Source of the DNA: Perognathus longimembris pacificus
Lineage: Eukaryota > Chordata > Mammalia > Rodentia > Heteromyidae
Assembly (NCBI RefSeq): GCF_023159225.1
Contig: NC_063167.1
Location: forward strand, 7,037,734-7,101,733
Direction: 5' to 3'
Length of the DNA: 64,000 nucleotides
The position numbers and the translations under genes were made by a program. Positions 39,898-49,897 of the stretch are shown here, in pieces. How positions within the stretch are numbered: position 1 is the stretch's first letter; every line of letters starts with the position of its first letter. Below the pieces are notes generated by a model. It searched no databases and was not told the origin of the DNA. It saw only the letters and a program-made list of their open reading frames with translations.

Positions 39898-40090
39898 TTT
39901 TCTCTCTGATCCTGAGTCTTGAACTCACAGCCTGAGCACTGTTCCTAAGCTCATCGCCCATGGTTGGTGGTTCATCAGAGATGAGAGTCTCACAGTCTTC
40001 CCTGCCTAGCTTGACTTCACGTGGTGACCCACAGAGCTCAGGCTTCCGAGTAGCTGGGATGACAGGCGTGAGCCGCGGTGCCCGGCCTGT
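39898..40090 (-). mobile_element. B1-Geo SINE
   Basis: 'GAGTCTTGAACTCACAGCCT', linker 'GGTTGGTGGTTCATCAGAGA', B1 'GTAGCTGGGATGACAGGCG'. Confidence 0.87.
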
Positions 40091-40164
40091 CTGGTCTTTA
40101 ATGGATGGCCGAGGGAGGAAAGAGGCAGCCAGAGCTCGGAACTTGAGCTGCTCCCGTCTCCTGA

Positions 40165-40370
40165 GGACACACTGCCTTACATAACCGCAACATCACGGTC
40201 ACGTGCGAGACACGCCAGCGAGTGTTCACAATAACAGCAGCTCGTATCGAGTCCCTATTCAGATTTCCCCACGCGTCCCCAGCCCGTCTTCAGAGCTCGC
40301 ATCTGCATTGTTTGAGATCCGAGCTCTAATTAGAATCATTCCAGGACACCGTCTCCTTCCTTGCCCGGTT
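40165..40370. mobile_element. Ancient LINE-1 (L1M) fragment
   Basis: 'CATAACCGCAACATCACGGT', 'TATTCAGATTTCCCCACGCG' and 'CTGCATTGTTTGAGATCC' loosely follow the L1M 3' region also seen at 32955-33395. Confidence 0.5.
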
Positions 40371-40404
40371 CCTGCCTTCAGCCCGCGCCGGACTCAGCCC
40401 ACAG

Positions 40405-40540
40405 CACGGAGAGCTCCGGCTCAGGGGCCAGGCTGCCCGGGTTCAAATCCCTGCACTGACTCTTCCCAGCTGTATGAGCTCAGAAGGTTTCTTGTCTTTT
40501 CTGTGCCTGGGGTACCATGTTTCCAAAAGGAGCAGGTTGC
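40405..40540 (+). mobile_element. MIR SINE
   Basis: 'GCCCGGGTTCAAATCCCTGC' and 'CCCAGCTGTATGAGCTCAGA' correspond to the MIR B-box and core. Confidence 0.75.
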
Positions 40541-40689
40541 TGTCACCCCCCTGGGGGGTTCCTGTGAGCACCCCTTTGTGTTGTCACTCATGAGGGTGCT
40601 GATTCCTCAGGTTGCTAGGCGGACACAAGAGGTTTTGTGTCCGGTGAGCAAAGGACTTCTGTTATAGACCTTGACTTGTACTTTCTGGG

Positions 40690-40885
40690 GGGGGACGAGG
40701 GGACTGGGGTTTGAACTCAGGGTCTCGACCACTTGAGCTATGTCCCTGCTCCTTTCATTGTCAGTTTGTTTTTCAAAGATGGTCTCAGGCTTTTCCCTAG
40801 GACCAGCCTTGGTGCAGGAGCCTCCTATCGCTGCCTCTAGAGTATCTGGGATTAAAGGCATGCGCTGTCATGCCCAACCCTTCCG
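40690..40885 (-). mobile_element. B1-ID composite SINE
   Basis: 'GGGGTTTGAACTCAGGGTCT' (ID part) and B1 'GAGTATCTGGGATTAAAGGC'. The joint 'GTTTTTCAAAGATGGTCTCAG' is typical of B1-ID dimers. Confidence 0.75.
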
Positions 40886-40954
40886 TGCACGTTGAGAAGT
40901 GTGATCCCGCTGCACTTGGGAGTGGGTTCTTGCTCTGATGGTCCCTGTTAGATG

Positions 40955-41085
40955 GAGGGGGGACACGTGGTTTATGGGAGAAACACTCAAGTGGCGGGGG
41001 GTGGTGTCAGGAAATCTGGACTTTAGTCTTCATTGTGCATCTAACTTGCTGTGTGACCCTGGACAGCTCAGTTGCTACTGGTCAC
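40955..41085 (+). mobile_element. MIR SINE
   Basis: 'CTAACTTGCTGTGTGACCCT' followed by 'GGACAGCTCAGT' is the MIR core. Confidence 0.65.
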
Positions 41086-41096
41086 AAATTCCTTCT

Positions 41097-41150
41097 TCCC
41101 TCCCTCCATCCCTCCCTCCCTCCATCCCTCCCTCCCTCTCCCCCTCCGGC
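41097..41150. repeat. (CCCT/CATC)n repeat
   Basis: Pyrimidine tetranucleotides. Confidence 0.92.
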
Positions 41151-41224
41151 CTCCTCTCACTGGCTCCTTCCCTCCCCCTTCTTTCCCTTATACTCCTTTC
41201 CTCTTTTCCTTCTCTCAACCGTCT

Positions 41225-41460
41225 TGATTGAAAGGGGTTTTTTTTTCCCCCTAATTTTATTTTTCCTATTAATGTAATAGTAACGATACATGCTATTCCA
41301 ATTCTATTATTAGCATAGAAAATTTGACATGCATATTTCGGCTCTAGTTGTTATCTGTGATTTCTAACCATAGTCTCCTCCCTCACAATTCCAGGACCTT
41401 AAAATACACTTACCCTGATCATATCCCTTCCAACTTACATGCAAACATTGCTGTGTGTGG
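41225..41460. mobile_element. Probable LINE-1 fragment
   Basis: AT-rich ('TTTTATTTTTCCTATTAATG', 'TTGTTATCTGTGATTTCTAA') with L1-like character, contiguous with the next L1 piece across a SINE. Confidence 0.5.
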
Positions 41461-41470
41461 GGTGTGTGTG

Positions 41471-41509
<39 letters not shown>
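41453..41509. repeat. (GT)n microsatellite
   Basis: GTGTGGGGT units then about 20 GT units, at the SINE tail. Confidence 0.96.
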
Positions 41510-41510
<1 letters not shown>

Positions 41511-41511
<1 letters not shown>

Positions 41512-41740
41512 GGTACTGGTGCTTGAACTCGGCACCTAGGCGCTGTCCCTGAGCTCTTTTTTTTTTTTTTTTTTGCTTAAGGCTAGCACTCTGCCACTTG
41601 AGCCACAGCGCCACTTCTGGCTTTTCAGTAGATAGTTGGAGATTAGAGTCTCTCAGATTTTTCTGCCCTGGGGATCTTCAGATCTCAGCCCCCTGAGTAG
41701 ACAGGACTACAGACGTGAGGCACTGGCATCAGACATCTGT
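41511..41740 (-). mobile_element. B1-Geo SINE
   Basis: 'TGGTGCTTGAACTCGGCACC', an expanded T tract in Geo (41559-41574), B1 'TTCAGATCTCAGCCCCCTG'. Confidence 0.9.
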
Positions 41741-41744
41741 TATT

Positions 41745-42590
41745 TCTCTCATTCATTTGTTTCCAAGCCATGAATTAAACATTTAACATCGTCAATGTGT
41801 GTTGACACCTATCCACATAGTTATTCTTTTCTTTCTCTTCATAGAGTGTTTCCTTTCCTCCTGAATTGATTTTTTTTTTTTTGGACTTCCTTTATTGAGG
41901 GTCTTGGTTGTAAGTTCTGACCTTTTTTTGTTTGTTTGTTTGTTTGTCTGAAAATGACTTTATTTTGCTTTCATTCTTGAAATTTCATTTCAGCAGTGAT
42001 GGAATTCTAGGGGGGGGCAGGTGCTGTCTTCTCTGCTTTGGGAACATGTTACAGTATTGAGGGGTCTTCTGGCACCCCGAGTTTCTCTGAGAACTCGTTA
42101 TCTATCAGCCAATTTGACATTTCTTTTTAGTAGGCTCTCTTTCATCTCTGGTTGCTTTTAAGATTTTTCTCTTTGTCTACGATACTCTGTAGTTTGACCA
42201 TAGTTTGTTTGGGTGGAAATTGCTTTTTTTAAAATCTTGCTTAGGGTTCATTGAGTTTTCTGAGCTCCAAAGTTGGAGGGTTTTTTTTTTTTTTAGGCAA
42301 TTCTGGAGACTTCTGAGCAATTCTGTTCTCAGAGCTGACTCTCCACTGTTATAACCCCCACCCCCAGAGCTCTGAATTTTATCCCTGATCTCTCTTCATC
42401 CCTCTTGCGTGGTTACCTATTGCTTTGTCTCTCTCTGCCATCTGTTGCCTCCTTTCTAGTTCACTAATTCTCCCCCCAGCTGTGTCTCATTTTCTGTCTG
42501 ATCCTAATTAGTTAATATTACATTTCTAATTTCAATTATGATACTTCTCACTGGTAGATATTTCATTTGATTCTTCACCCCCCACCCCCA
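41745..42590. mobile_element. Ancient LINE-1 fragment
   Basis: 'GAAAATGACTTTATTTTGCT', 'GCTTTTAAGATTTTTCTCTT', 'TAGTTTGACCATAGTTTG' and 'TTCATTGAGTTTTCTGAGC' follow an old L1 consensus segment over about 700 bp. No open frame. Confidence 0.75.
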
Positions 42591-42779
42591 TCAGCCTGGT
42601 GCTTTTCCTTCTTCTTTTTTTCAAACCATCATCTCATTTTTCCTGTCCTACTTTAGATACTTTCTTTTCCTGCTTTCTTCCCTCCCTGACTGGGCTTTCT
42701 CTGCGCTCAGGTCTGGAGAGCTCTCCTTGTAGAGGCCTGGCCATTTCAATCTCTGCCTTGTCAAGTCTCAGTCGTTTTC

Positions 42780-42984
42780 CTCTTCTTTGTCTTCTTTGTC
42801 ATCTTCTTCTTCTTCCTCCTCCTCCTCCCCCTCCTCCCCCTCCTCCTCCCCCTCCTCCTCCCCCTCTTCCCCCTCCTCCTCCTCTTCCCCTCCCCATCTT
42901 CCTCTTCCTCCCCCTCCTCCTCCTCCTCCCCCTCCTCCTCTTCCTCTTCCTCCTCCCCCTCTTCCTCCTCCTCCTCCTCCTCCC

Positions 42985-43018
<34 letters not shown>

Positions 43019-44095
43019 CTCTGCCAGGAGGACTGGGAGGTGACAAGGGCAGAGCTCCCAGAGGGGAGAGAACAACAGAGCTCGGAGTAGCTGTGAGCTC
43101 CTCCTCATCCTAGTTCTCTTCCTCCTCCTCCCCCTCCTCCTCCTCCTCCCCCTCCTCCTCCTCCTCCCCCTCCTCCTCCTCCTCCCCATCCTCCTTCTCC
43201 CCCTCCTTCTCCTCCCCCCTCGTCCTTCTCCTCCCCCCTCCTCCCCCCTCCTTCCCCCTCCTCCCCTCTCGTCCTCCTCCTCCCCCCTCCTCCCCCCTCC
43301 TCCCTCCTCCTCCTTCTCCTCCCCCCTCATCCTCCTCCTCCCCCCCCTCCCTCTCCTCCTTCACCCCTCTCCTCCACCCCTCCCCCCTCCCCCTCCCCCT
43401 CCTTCCCCCTCCTCCTCCCTCTACCTCCTCCTCCCTCCTCCCCCTCTTTCTCTCCCCCCTCCTCCCTTCTTCTCCCTCCTCCTCCTCCTCCTCCTCTCCC
43501 TCCTCCTCTTCCTCTTCTTCCTCCTCCTCCTCCTCTGCCAGGAGGACTGGGAGGTGACAAGGGCGGAGCTCCCAGAGGGGAGAGAACAACAGAGCTCGGA
43601 GTGGCTGTGAGCTCCTCCTCATCCTAGTTCTCTTCCTCCTCTTCCCCCTCCTCCTCCTCCCCCTCCTCCTCCTCCCCCTCCCCCTCCTCCTCCTCCCCCT
43701 CCTCCTCCCCCTCCTCCTCCCCCTCCTCCTCCCCCTCCTCCTCCCCCTCCTTCTCCTCCCCCCTCCTTCCCCCTCCTCCCCCCTCTTCCCCCCTCCTTCC
43801 CCCTCCTCCCCTCTCGTCCTCCTCCTCCCCCCTCCTCCCTCCTCCTCCTTCTCCTCCCCCCTCGTCCTCCTCCTCCCCCCTCCTCCCTCCTCCTCCTTCT
43901 CCTCCCCCCTCGTCCTCCTCCTCCCCCCCTCCCTCTCCTCCTCCACCCCTCTCCTCCACCCCTCTCCCCCTCCCCCTCCCCCTCCTTCCCCCTCCTCCTC
44001 CCTCCACCTCCTCCTCCCTCCTCCCCCTCTTCCTCTCCCTCCTCCTCCTCCTCCTCCTCCTCCTCCTCCTCCACCTCCTTCCCCACCTCCATTTC
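42780..44095. repeat. (TCC)n tract with 513-bp higher-order duplication
   Basis: About 1.3 kb of CTCCTC/CCCCTC sequence. A non-repetitive ~85-bp insert beginning CTGCCAGGAGGACTGGGAGG occurs at 43021 and again at 43534 with very few differences, showing that a ~513-bp block was duplicated. The near-pure purine/pyrimidine asymmetry can form triplex (H-DNA). All long Glu/Gly-rich or Pro/Ser-rich ORFs here are artefacts. Confidence 0.95.
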
Positions 44096-44154
44096 CCACT
44101 CAATCAGGAGCCCCACACAAGCCCCGACATGGAGGCCTGGGCGTGCTGTGCAAA

Positions 44155-44295
44155 CTTGTCATGTCTGCATTTAATGAAGTTTAATTATCTTCCCAGATTC
44201 AATGAATAATTATAAATCTTTTCAAGATGCAATCACACGGGTTCATGCTTCATTAACAGTGGAAAATCAATTGTAATTCGCGTAATTCCTCTCTT
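44155..44295. promoter_or_regulatory. Strong AT-rich island, candidate enhancer
   Basis: 'GCATTTAATGAAGTTTAATT', 'CAATGAATAATTATAAATC', 'GCTTCATTAACAGTGG' and 'AATCAATTGTAATTCGCG'. At least six homeodomain-type cores in 140 bp, repeat-free, wedged between the TCC tract and a SINE. Confidence 0.55.
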
Positions 44296-44340
44296 CTAGA
44301 GATGAGTCTGTTTGTGCCTGCTTTGTCTCCCCCAGGAAGC

Positions 44341-44571
44341 ACGGCAGTGGGGCTTGAACTCAGGGCCTGGGCGCTGTCCCTGAGGTTTGTGCTCAAGGCT
44401 AGCGTTCTAGTGCTTTGAGTCACAGCGCCACTTCCAGTTTTCTGGTGGTTCATTGGAGATAGGAGAGTCTCACGAGCTTTTCTTCAGCCCAGGCTGGCTT
44501 TGAACTTCAATCCTCAGATCTCAGCCTCCTGAGTAGCCGGGATGACAGGCGGAGCCATCAGTGCCCGGCTG
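44341..44571 (-). mobile_element. B1-Geo SINE
   Basis: 'TGGGGCTTGAACTCAGGGCC', 'GCTCAAGGCTAGCGTTCTAG', B1 'CAGATCTCAGCCTCCTGAGT'. Confidence 0.92.
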
Positions 44572-44759
44572 AGGGAAAGCGTTGCACGCGCATTGCAGGT
44601 GCTCAGCCACGGCCTGCATACTGAATGACACAGCTGGAGAATAGTTGCGTCATTGAAGAACGTTCTAGTGGGCAATGCAGGGGTCGGGCCCCTGTGCCTG
44701 GCACCCTGTCCAGCCCCACAAGCTGTCCCTGCCCTGTGCTAACAGCTCTGAAGGACCAG

Positions 44760-44830
44760 TGTTTGTTTCCCCAGGCTGCCATAGCTATGACCATAAATAA
44801 ACCCGGCGATTAAACACAACACAGCTCAGG
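44760..44830. mobile_element. Ancient repeat fragment, class uncertain
   Basis: 'GTTTCCCCAGGCTGCCATAG' then a short AT-rich part resembles the start of an old mammalian repeat ('gggctgccataacaaa...'). Confidence 0.35.
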
Positions 44831-44844
44831 GCCTCAGAGGTCTT

Positions 44845-44955
44845 GCACAGACGTCTGCGCTTGGTGATGCATGCCTGTGATCCCAGCCAGAGACTTGGGA
44901 GGCGGAGACGGGAGGCTCGCCCTTGGAGGCCAGCAAGACCCCATCTCAAGCGGCT
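44845..44955 (+). mobile_element. B1-like SINE
   Basis: 'TTGGTGATGCATGCCTGTGA', 'GACTTGGGAGGCGGAGACGG' and 'GCAAGACCCCATCTCAAG'. An old 7SL-derived monomer. Confidence 0.78.
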
Positions 44956-45216
44956 CCACTCAATCACGGCCCGTGGAGGAGCTCCAATCTTGACTACTGC
45001 TCAGTGTCCCCTCAGGCCAGTCCTGCTGTCCCCAGAGCCCCTCCCCCACGCCCCAGCCCCTGCGCCCCGGCATTGGGAGGAGGGGGCCTCGGCCCTCACG
45101 GAGGCCCCGCCTAGGCTGGCTCAGCCGCGCAATCCGGCTCGCCCCACCGTCCGGCTCACAGGTGGCACTTCCGGCCTCTGGTCTCCCCACGCCCCGGTCA
45201 TTGTGATCGCCAAACC
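44956..45216. other. GC-rich unique sequence
   Basis: Nothing recognised. Confidence 0.45.
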
Positions 45217-45217
45217 G

Positions 45218-45252
<35 letters not shown>
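45217..45252. repeat. (GTGC)n microsatellite
   Basis: About nine GTGC units at a SINE tail. Confidence 0.96.
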
Positions 45253-45475
45253 CAGTCCTGGGGCTCGGACTCAGGGCCTGGGCGCCATCCCCGAGCTTGC
45301 TCACTCAAGGCGAGCGCTCTACCGCTTGAGTCACAGCTCCACTTCTGGTCTTTTGGTAGTGAATTGGACGTAAGAGTCTATGGACTTTCCTGCCCAGGCC
45401 GGCTTGGAACCCTGATCCTCGGGTCTCAGCCTCCCGAGTAGCCAGGATACAGGTGTGAGCCCCCAGCATCGGCTT
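45253..45475 (-). mobile_element. B1-Geo SINE
   Basis: 'GGGCTCGGACTCAGGGCCTG', 'CCGCTTGAGTCACAGCTCC', B1 'CTCAGCCTCCCGAGTAGCC'. Confidence 0.9.
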
Positions 45476-45779
45476 CTCAGAGTTACTGCTGAAGAACGAG
45501 CAGAGCCAGGTGACCTCCCCCCTCGGCCTGGCCATGGCTTTCCTGGGGTCACATCGGTAGGGGGCCGCCTCCTGCTGGAAGCCCTCCGGGGTTCCCCAGC
45601 TGATCCCGGGTTTGGCTTGGTTTATGTGGTTTTTCCTGATTAGCATCACAGAAGACCACCATGGACCCCTGGGCCACGGGCCACAGGGAGCACCGCGCAC
45701 CTCTCCCGGGCCGTGGGACTCACCGTGTACCAGCCCTTGTGAGCAATTTGCGGTGACAACAATGACAAAAAAAAAAGGC
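45476..45779. other. Unique sequence
   Basis: Nothing recognised. Confidence 0.45.
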
Positions 45780-46140
45780 CAAGTGACACTGCTTCCGCGG
45801 CGTTCTCTTTGTAAAGAGGCCCGGCCGCCCTTCCGGGCGTCCTGGCGGGAGGGAGCGGGCGTTGTGTCTGGGAATGGCAGCCCCCGGGCTGTCTCGTCGC
45901 CGTGGTAACCGGGGGTCACACACGGTCCAGGGCCACGATGAGCGCCGGCAGGAAAGGCGCTGCGGCGTTGTCACTGTCGCTGTCGGTCCCCTCGGCTCGC
46001 TCGATTCTAGGAAGCTCTGAGCGTGGCGCGGCGAGGGAACGCCGCCCGTCTCGGGGAACGCTAACCCTCGGAGCCCCCAGAACCCAGACGGATGGAAGAC
46101 CCACAGATGGAGGGGAAGATGGGTGACGGGGCTGCGGGGA
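45780..46140 (+). promoter_or_regulatory. CpG-dense segment with X-box and nearby ATG
   Basis: GTCGCCGTGGTAAC at 45896-45909 matches the RFX X-box consensus (GTNRCC-NN-GGYAAC). An ATG 29 bp after it (45938) opens a 63-codon frame (start MSAGRKGAAA, ending TGA at 46126) in CpG-dense sequence. X-boxes close to start codons are typical of ciliary genes, but the peptide is unrecognised and no strong donor site follows, so this may equally be an isolated RFX-bound element. Confidence 0.4.
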
Positions 46141-46284
46141 GCGGAGCAAGGGTGCCCCTGCTGCAGCGCTCGCTTGGTCACATTCCTTTTTGTCTTTTTC
46201 GGTGCTGAGCTTTGATACCCACTTGCCCCCACCCTCCCCCCTCCCCCCCCCCCGTGATGTTTCCCAGAGTGCCTTGCGATTGTG

Positions 46285-46352
46285 CCCCGGGCTAGTCTCA
46301 GACCACGATCTCCCTAGTGGCTCGAGGGGTGACGGGCCTACGCGCCCACGCT
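46285..46352 (-). mobile_element. B1-like fragment, eroded
   Basis: 'CCCGGGCTAGTCTCAGACCA' and 'GGGGTGACGGGCCTACGCG' match a reverse B1 loosely. Confidence 0.45.
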
Positions 46353-46499
46353 CGCCCACGCGGTTCCTCATGGTGAGGGGGAACCTCTCCACCTCGCGTG
46401 GCTCCCCCGCACCCCGCGCTTGCTCTTCGCGGTCCGCGGGCCCCTCGCTGGCTGGCTGGCTGGCGGTCCACTTGTGGTCTCCAATTCCTCTGCGCTCGC
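46353..46499. other. CpG-rich sequence, possible small CpG island
   Basis: High CpG density around 46340-46440 with GGCTGGCTGGC repeats. No gene seen. Confidence 0.35.
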
Positions 46500-46600
46500 A
46501 CTCTTTTGGTTGGTTTGGTTCTGGGGACAGGGTCTTTCTGGACTTTGCAAGCCTCCTGCCTCCTCTGTTCTGGGATTACAGGTGTACCATACCAAACTCG
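46500..46600 (-). mobile_element. B1-like SINE
   Basis: 'GGGGACAGGGTCTTTCTGGA' and 'TGGGATTACAGGTGTACCAT' are a reverse old B1. Confidence 0.75.
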
Positions 46601-46734
46601 GCTCTCCTTAATCCGCCCCGTCAGGCTTTTACTCCCAGATCCGTACCAAAAACGGTGCCTGCAAAGCTCACTGGACACCTTGTCGTTGCTCTATTCCAGG
46701 ACTCCTAGTCTGTCCTTCCTCCTCGAAACCGCTG

Positions 46735-46990
46735 GCTGGGCGTGGTAGCGCACGCCTATCTTCAGATAGAGAAGATCAGAATTCAAGGCCAGCACGGTTA
46801 AAAAGCAACGGAGAGCCCATCTCAGCAAACAGGTTGACTGGTGGTGTAATTCCAGCTACCATGGAAGTCGCCGGTAGGCAGCCAGCCCCCAGGCAAAACC
46901 AAAACACTGAAACAAACTCAGTCACAAAGGGCTCCCCTGGTAGAGCACCAGCCTCCAAAATGTTCCAAAGGCCCCAGGGTTTTGAATGAC
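46735..46990 (+). mobile_element. B1-ID composite, degenerate
   Basis: 'GGCTGGGCGTGGTAGCGCAC', 'GAGCCCATCTCAGCAAACAG', then an ID-like 'GGCTCCCCTGGTAGAGCACC'. Confidence 0.6.
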
Positions 46991-47364
46991 CAGGGACCCG
47001 GAACGGGCCCTCCCCTCTCCCCCAGACTCATGGTCTGATGGCCTTGTCATCCGGGCCGTCTCTGCCTCCTGGCTGCCGTCGCTCAGGCCTCTCTGCTTCT
47101 CCTTCTGGATGCTGTGATGGGCTGAAACCTCCGAAGCCCTCGGTCCAAACAACCCCTTCCTGCTGTGAGCGCCTGGGTCTCTCAGGCTGTCTGTCCCCGT
47201 GAGGGAAAACTGATGGGGACAGCGCAGCGCACCAGGGGGCCCCTCGTCCTCCCAGCACGAGCTGGGATCTGGGGCCCCTGTTCCTCTAGAAGAAGAAGAT
47301 GAATCTTTCCTTATACCGTTTAACTTACTCCTCTAATGACACGCGTGTACCTCTGAAAAGCCAC
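46991..47364. other. Unique sequence with a CTCF-like word
   Basis: GCGCACCAGGGGGCCCC at 47227-47243 shares ACCAGGGGGC with the CTCF core in forward orientation. Nothing else recognised. Confidence 0.4.
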
Positions 47365-47810
47365 TTGAGACTAGGTGTATGCACATGTGCGCGTGGTAGT
47401 GTGCGCGTGCATGCGTGAGTGTGTACCACGTGCAGGCATACATGCACCTGGGGGCGTGCATGCAACCGTGTGTACAAGCATACACGTGTGCTGAACTTGC
47501 ACATGCATTTGTGTGTGCGTGTGGATGTGCGTGTGGGGGGGCGCCCGTTGCACGCACCCCTGTCCACGTGTGCGCACGAGTGCACGCACGCGGACGTATT
47601 TTCACATGCGTGGTAATATATGTGCACGGGAAGGTGTCTCGCACACACCTGCATGTGAATGTGCACATGGGCACGTGCAAGCACGCACACGTGTGCACAT
47701 AAGTGTGTGCTGCGTGGCGCCTTTGTGCAGCTGACGTGGGTGTGTGGACGTGCTGTACAATGCATATAAACGTGTGTGCGTGTGTGCGTGTGTGTGTGAG
47801 CTGGGCTGCT
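47365..47810. repeat. Imperfect GT/GCAC alternating tract
   Basis: Over 400 bp of alternating TG, CA and CG dinucleotides with frequent CACGTG-like words and no fixed period, probably an eroded dinucleotide array. Long false ORFs occur on both strands. Confidence 0.85.
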
Positions 47811-48424
47811 GACTCCTCCCCCCCCCGCCCCCCGCTCCTCCACACCGGCCGCAGGCCCCCCCGCCATGTCCTATTCCTCTTCCCCGTCAGCGGCCTCCCC
47901 GGGGCCCTCGGCCGGCCTTGCTTGACGGAGCCATCGGCTCTGCGCCGCTCTCCAGCCTCACGTCGTTATTAGGAAGCGCTACAGGAGGAGACAGAATACA
48001 GGGGAGCAGGCGGGGCTGGGGTCCCCGGTGGCTGCCCGGCGCGTGTAATCCCTCATTCCCCCGTCACCTGGGCGAGCCCCCGAACCTGCGGAGCCGTCCC
48101 GTCGAGACCCGTCCCGGAGGAAGCAATGAAAGCCGCCGCGTGGTTCATTTGTTGGATGACCTGAACCCGGAGGAGGGGGAGGGGTGGCCAGCAAGGCCCA
48201 GGCCACGCTGCTGCTGCTGCTGGTCCCTCTCTGGGGCTCTCGAGTGACTCTGTGAGTGACAGCACCCACAGAACCCCGGGGCCCAGGCGTGTGTGGGGCA
48301 GGCCCTGGCAGGGCGGGGCAGGCCTAGCCACGCCCCCTGTGTGTGGAGGGGACAGCCCCCTCCCACCCTTGACCCCCCTCCCTTCCTTCTGATCCCCGCG
48401 CTCGTCCTGCTGTGCCAAGGGACT
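47811..48424. other. GC-rich unique sequence
   Basis: Two less GC-rich words ('CACGTCGTTATTAGGAAGCG' near 47958 and 'GTGGTTCATTTGTTGGATGA' near 48140) may be regulatory. No exon recognised. Confidence 0.4.
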
Positions 48425-48505
48425 TGATGCACCTGTGAGTCTGTATGTCACCAACCATGGGGGTCCTGGGTTCGAGTCCCAGCTCTGCCTCCTCACTGTG
48501 TGCGG
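48425..48505 (+). mobile_element. MIR SINE fragment
   Basis: 'GTCCTGGGTTCGAGTCCCAG' followed by 'CTCTGCCTCCTCACTGTGTG'. Confidence 0.72.
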
Positions 48506-48789
48506 CGGGCAGGGGGGAGGTGACCCCCACAGCGCATGCGCTGTGTGCCCCTGTCCTCCTCACCCCCCCAGGTCCGCACACGGATGACCGCCCGAGCCGC
48601 CTGGCCTCTCCCTGCTTCCCACCTCCGTCCTGACAGCGGCAGTCAGCCCAGCTGCTGGGAGATCCTGGTAAAATACAGATCTGCTTAGGGACCCTCCTCC
48701 GGTCCCTTTGCGGGGTGCAACGGGGGCCACCGAGGCGCACAGGATCGAGGGACAACTTGCTGCAAATGTGGTGGCTGTCTGGTTGGATA
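48506..48789. other. GC-rich unique sequence
   Basis: Nothing recognised. Confidence 0.45.
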
Positions 48790-48892
48790 GGTGTTCCTGG
48801 GGCTTTCCTGCCCAGGCTGGCTTTGAACCTAGATCCTCCGATCTCAGCCTCCTGAGTAGCCAGGATGACAGGTGTGAGCCAGCATCACCTGA
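48790..48892 (-). mobile_element. B1-Geo SINE, B1 half
   Basis: 'GCCCAGGCTGGCTTTGAACC', 'GATCTCAGCCTCCTGAGTAG', 'GATGACAGGTGTGAGCC'. Confidence 0.87.
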
Positions 48893-49409
48893 CCGGAAGG
48901 CTTTGACCTGTAACCCCGGCATGACCAGGTAAAGAGGTCCCGGGGTCCCTGGTGAGCTCCCTGCCCCAGGTGCAGGATGGGAAGTGGGAGGCAGCATGGA
49001 TGGAGCCTCTGCTCGGGAGCCACAGATCACGGTGCCTCGACACCTGCAGGGTCAGCCCAGCTCCCCAAGACACGTCCAGCAACCCCCAGGGGCCTGGGAG
49101 AAGCCAGCAGGCTGTTGGAGCTCAGGGAAACTGAGGCACACCCAGGGGTCGAGAACCAAGTGGACACCCACCCGCACAGACCCACGCAGGGAGCCCAGAG
49201 AACTTCCTCTCCTCCTCCTACACCCGGGGGCCGGGGCTCGTCTGGGAAGGTAAAGCCAAGTCTCAGCTGGACGGCCCGCGTGTCGCCGCAGTCCCGCCCC
49301 CGAGGAAAGCCGGGTTCTGGTCCCCCGCAGGCAGCATGCGAGCGACACCGCCGCCCGCCCACCCTGCCTGGCCGCCCCAGCTCCGCAGGCTCGGCGAGGC
49401 GGCCGTTGT
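48893..49409. other. GC-rich unique sequence
   Basis: Open frames but no recognisable protein. A weak GAAG|GTAAAG donor-like site is near 49247. Confidence 0.4.
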
Positions 49410-49580
49410 CGGGAGAAGCTTGCTTGCAGGGTGAAATAAAGAGCCTGGGAGGTAGATCCCGCGCCGCTGATAAGAAGCTGTTTCATATGGATTTTCATTC
49501 TCCAGATGGGAACGAGAACACAGAGGCAGTTTCTTGTCATCTGAGCCAAAGCCTTTATGGCCAAGGGTTCTGCAGGGTGA
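49410..49580. promoter_or_regulatory. AT-richer island with GATA and E-box words
   Basis: 'GCCGCTGATAAGAAGCTG' (GATA), CATATG and CAGATG (E-boxes), 'GGATTTTCATTCTCC' and 'AAAGCCTTTATGGCC', in 170 bp of unique sequence. The GATA and E-box arrangement suits a tissue enhancer; inference only. Confidence 0.5.
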
Positions 49581-49897
49581 AGGCTGGGGTAGAGCGGGGG
49601 AGACGGGGGTGGGGGGGGCGGTTTGGCTGGCTCCTCACTGCCCCACACGCTCAAGGTTCTCTGTCCTGGCTGCCTCTGCACACGCCCTTCCCAGTGATCA
49701 TGCCCGCCCCCCAGCCTCCTGACCTGCCCCTCTCCCGGTGGACCCTTCCCCCGATGAATTCCGCCCCCCCCCCATGTATAACCAGGGGCCAGGGAGGCAG
49801 AGCCAAGGCCAAGGGCATGCATGGGCAGGGAAGATGAGTGGATGGATAGCCCGCTGGGCTAGACCCTTGCCATTCCCCAGCTTTCCCATCTCTCCTT
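49581..49897. other. GC-rich unique sequence
   Basis: Nothing recognised. Confidence 0.45.

Noticed and set aside
42761..44099. Long Glu/Gly/Arg-rich minus-strand ORFs (up to 329 codons) and Pro/Ser-rich plus-strand ORFs
   Set aside because: Artefacts of the (TCC)n tract.
47325..47867. Cys/His/Thr-rich ORFs on both strands
   Set aside because: Translations of an alternating GT/CA tract.
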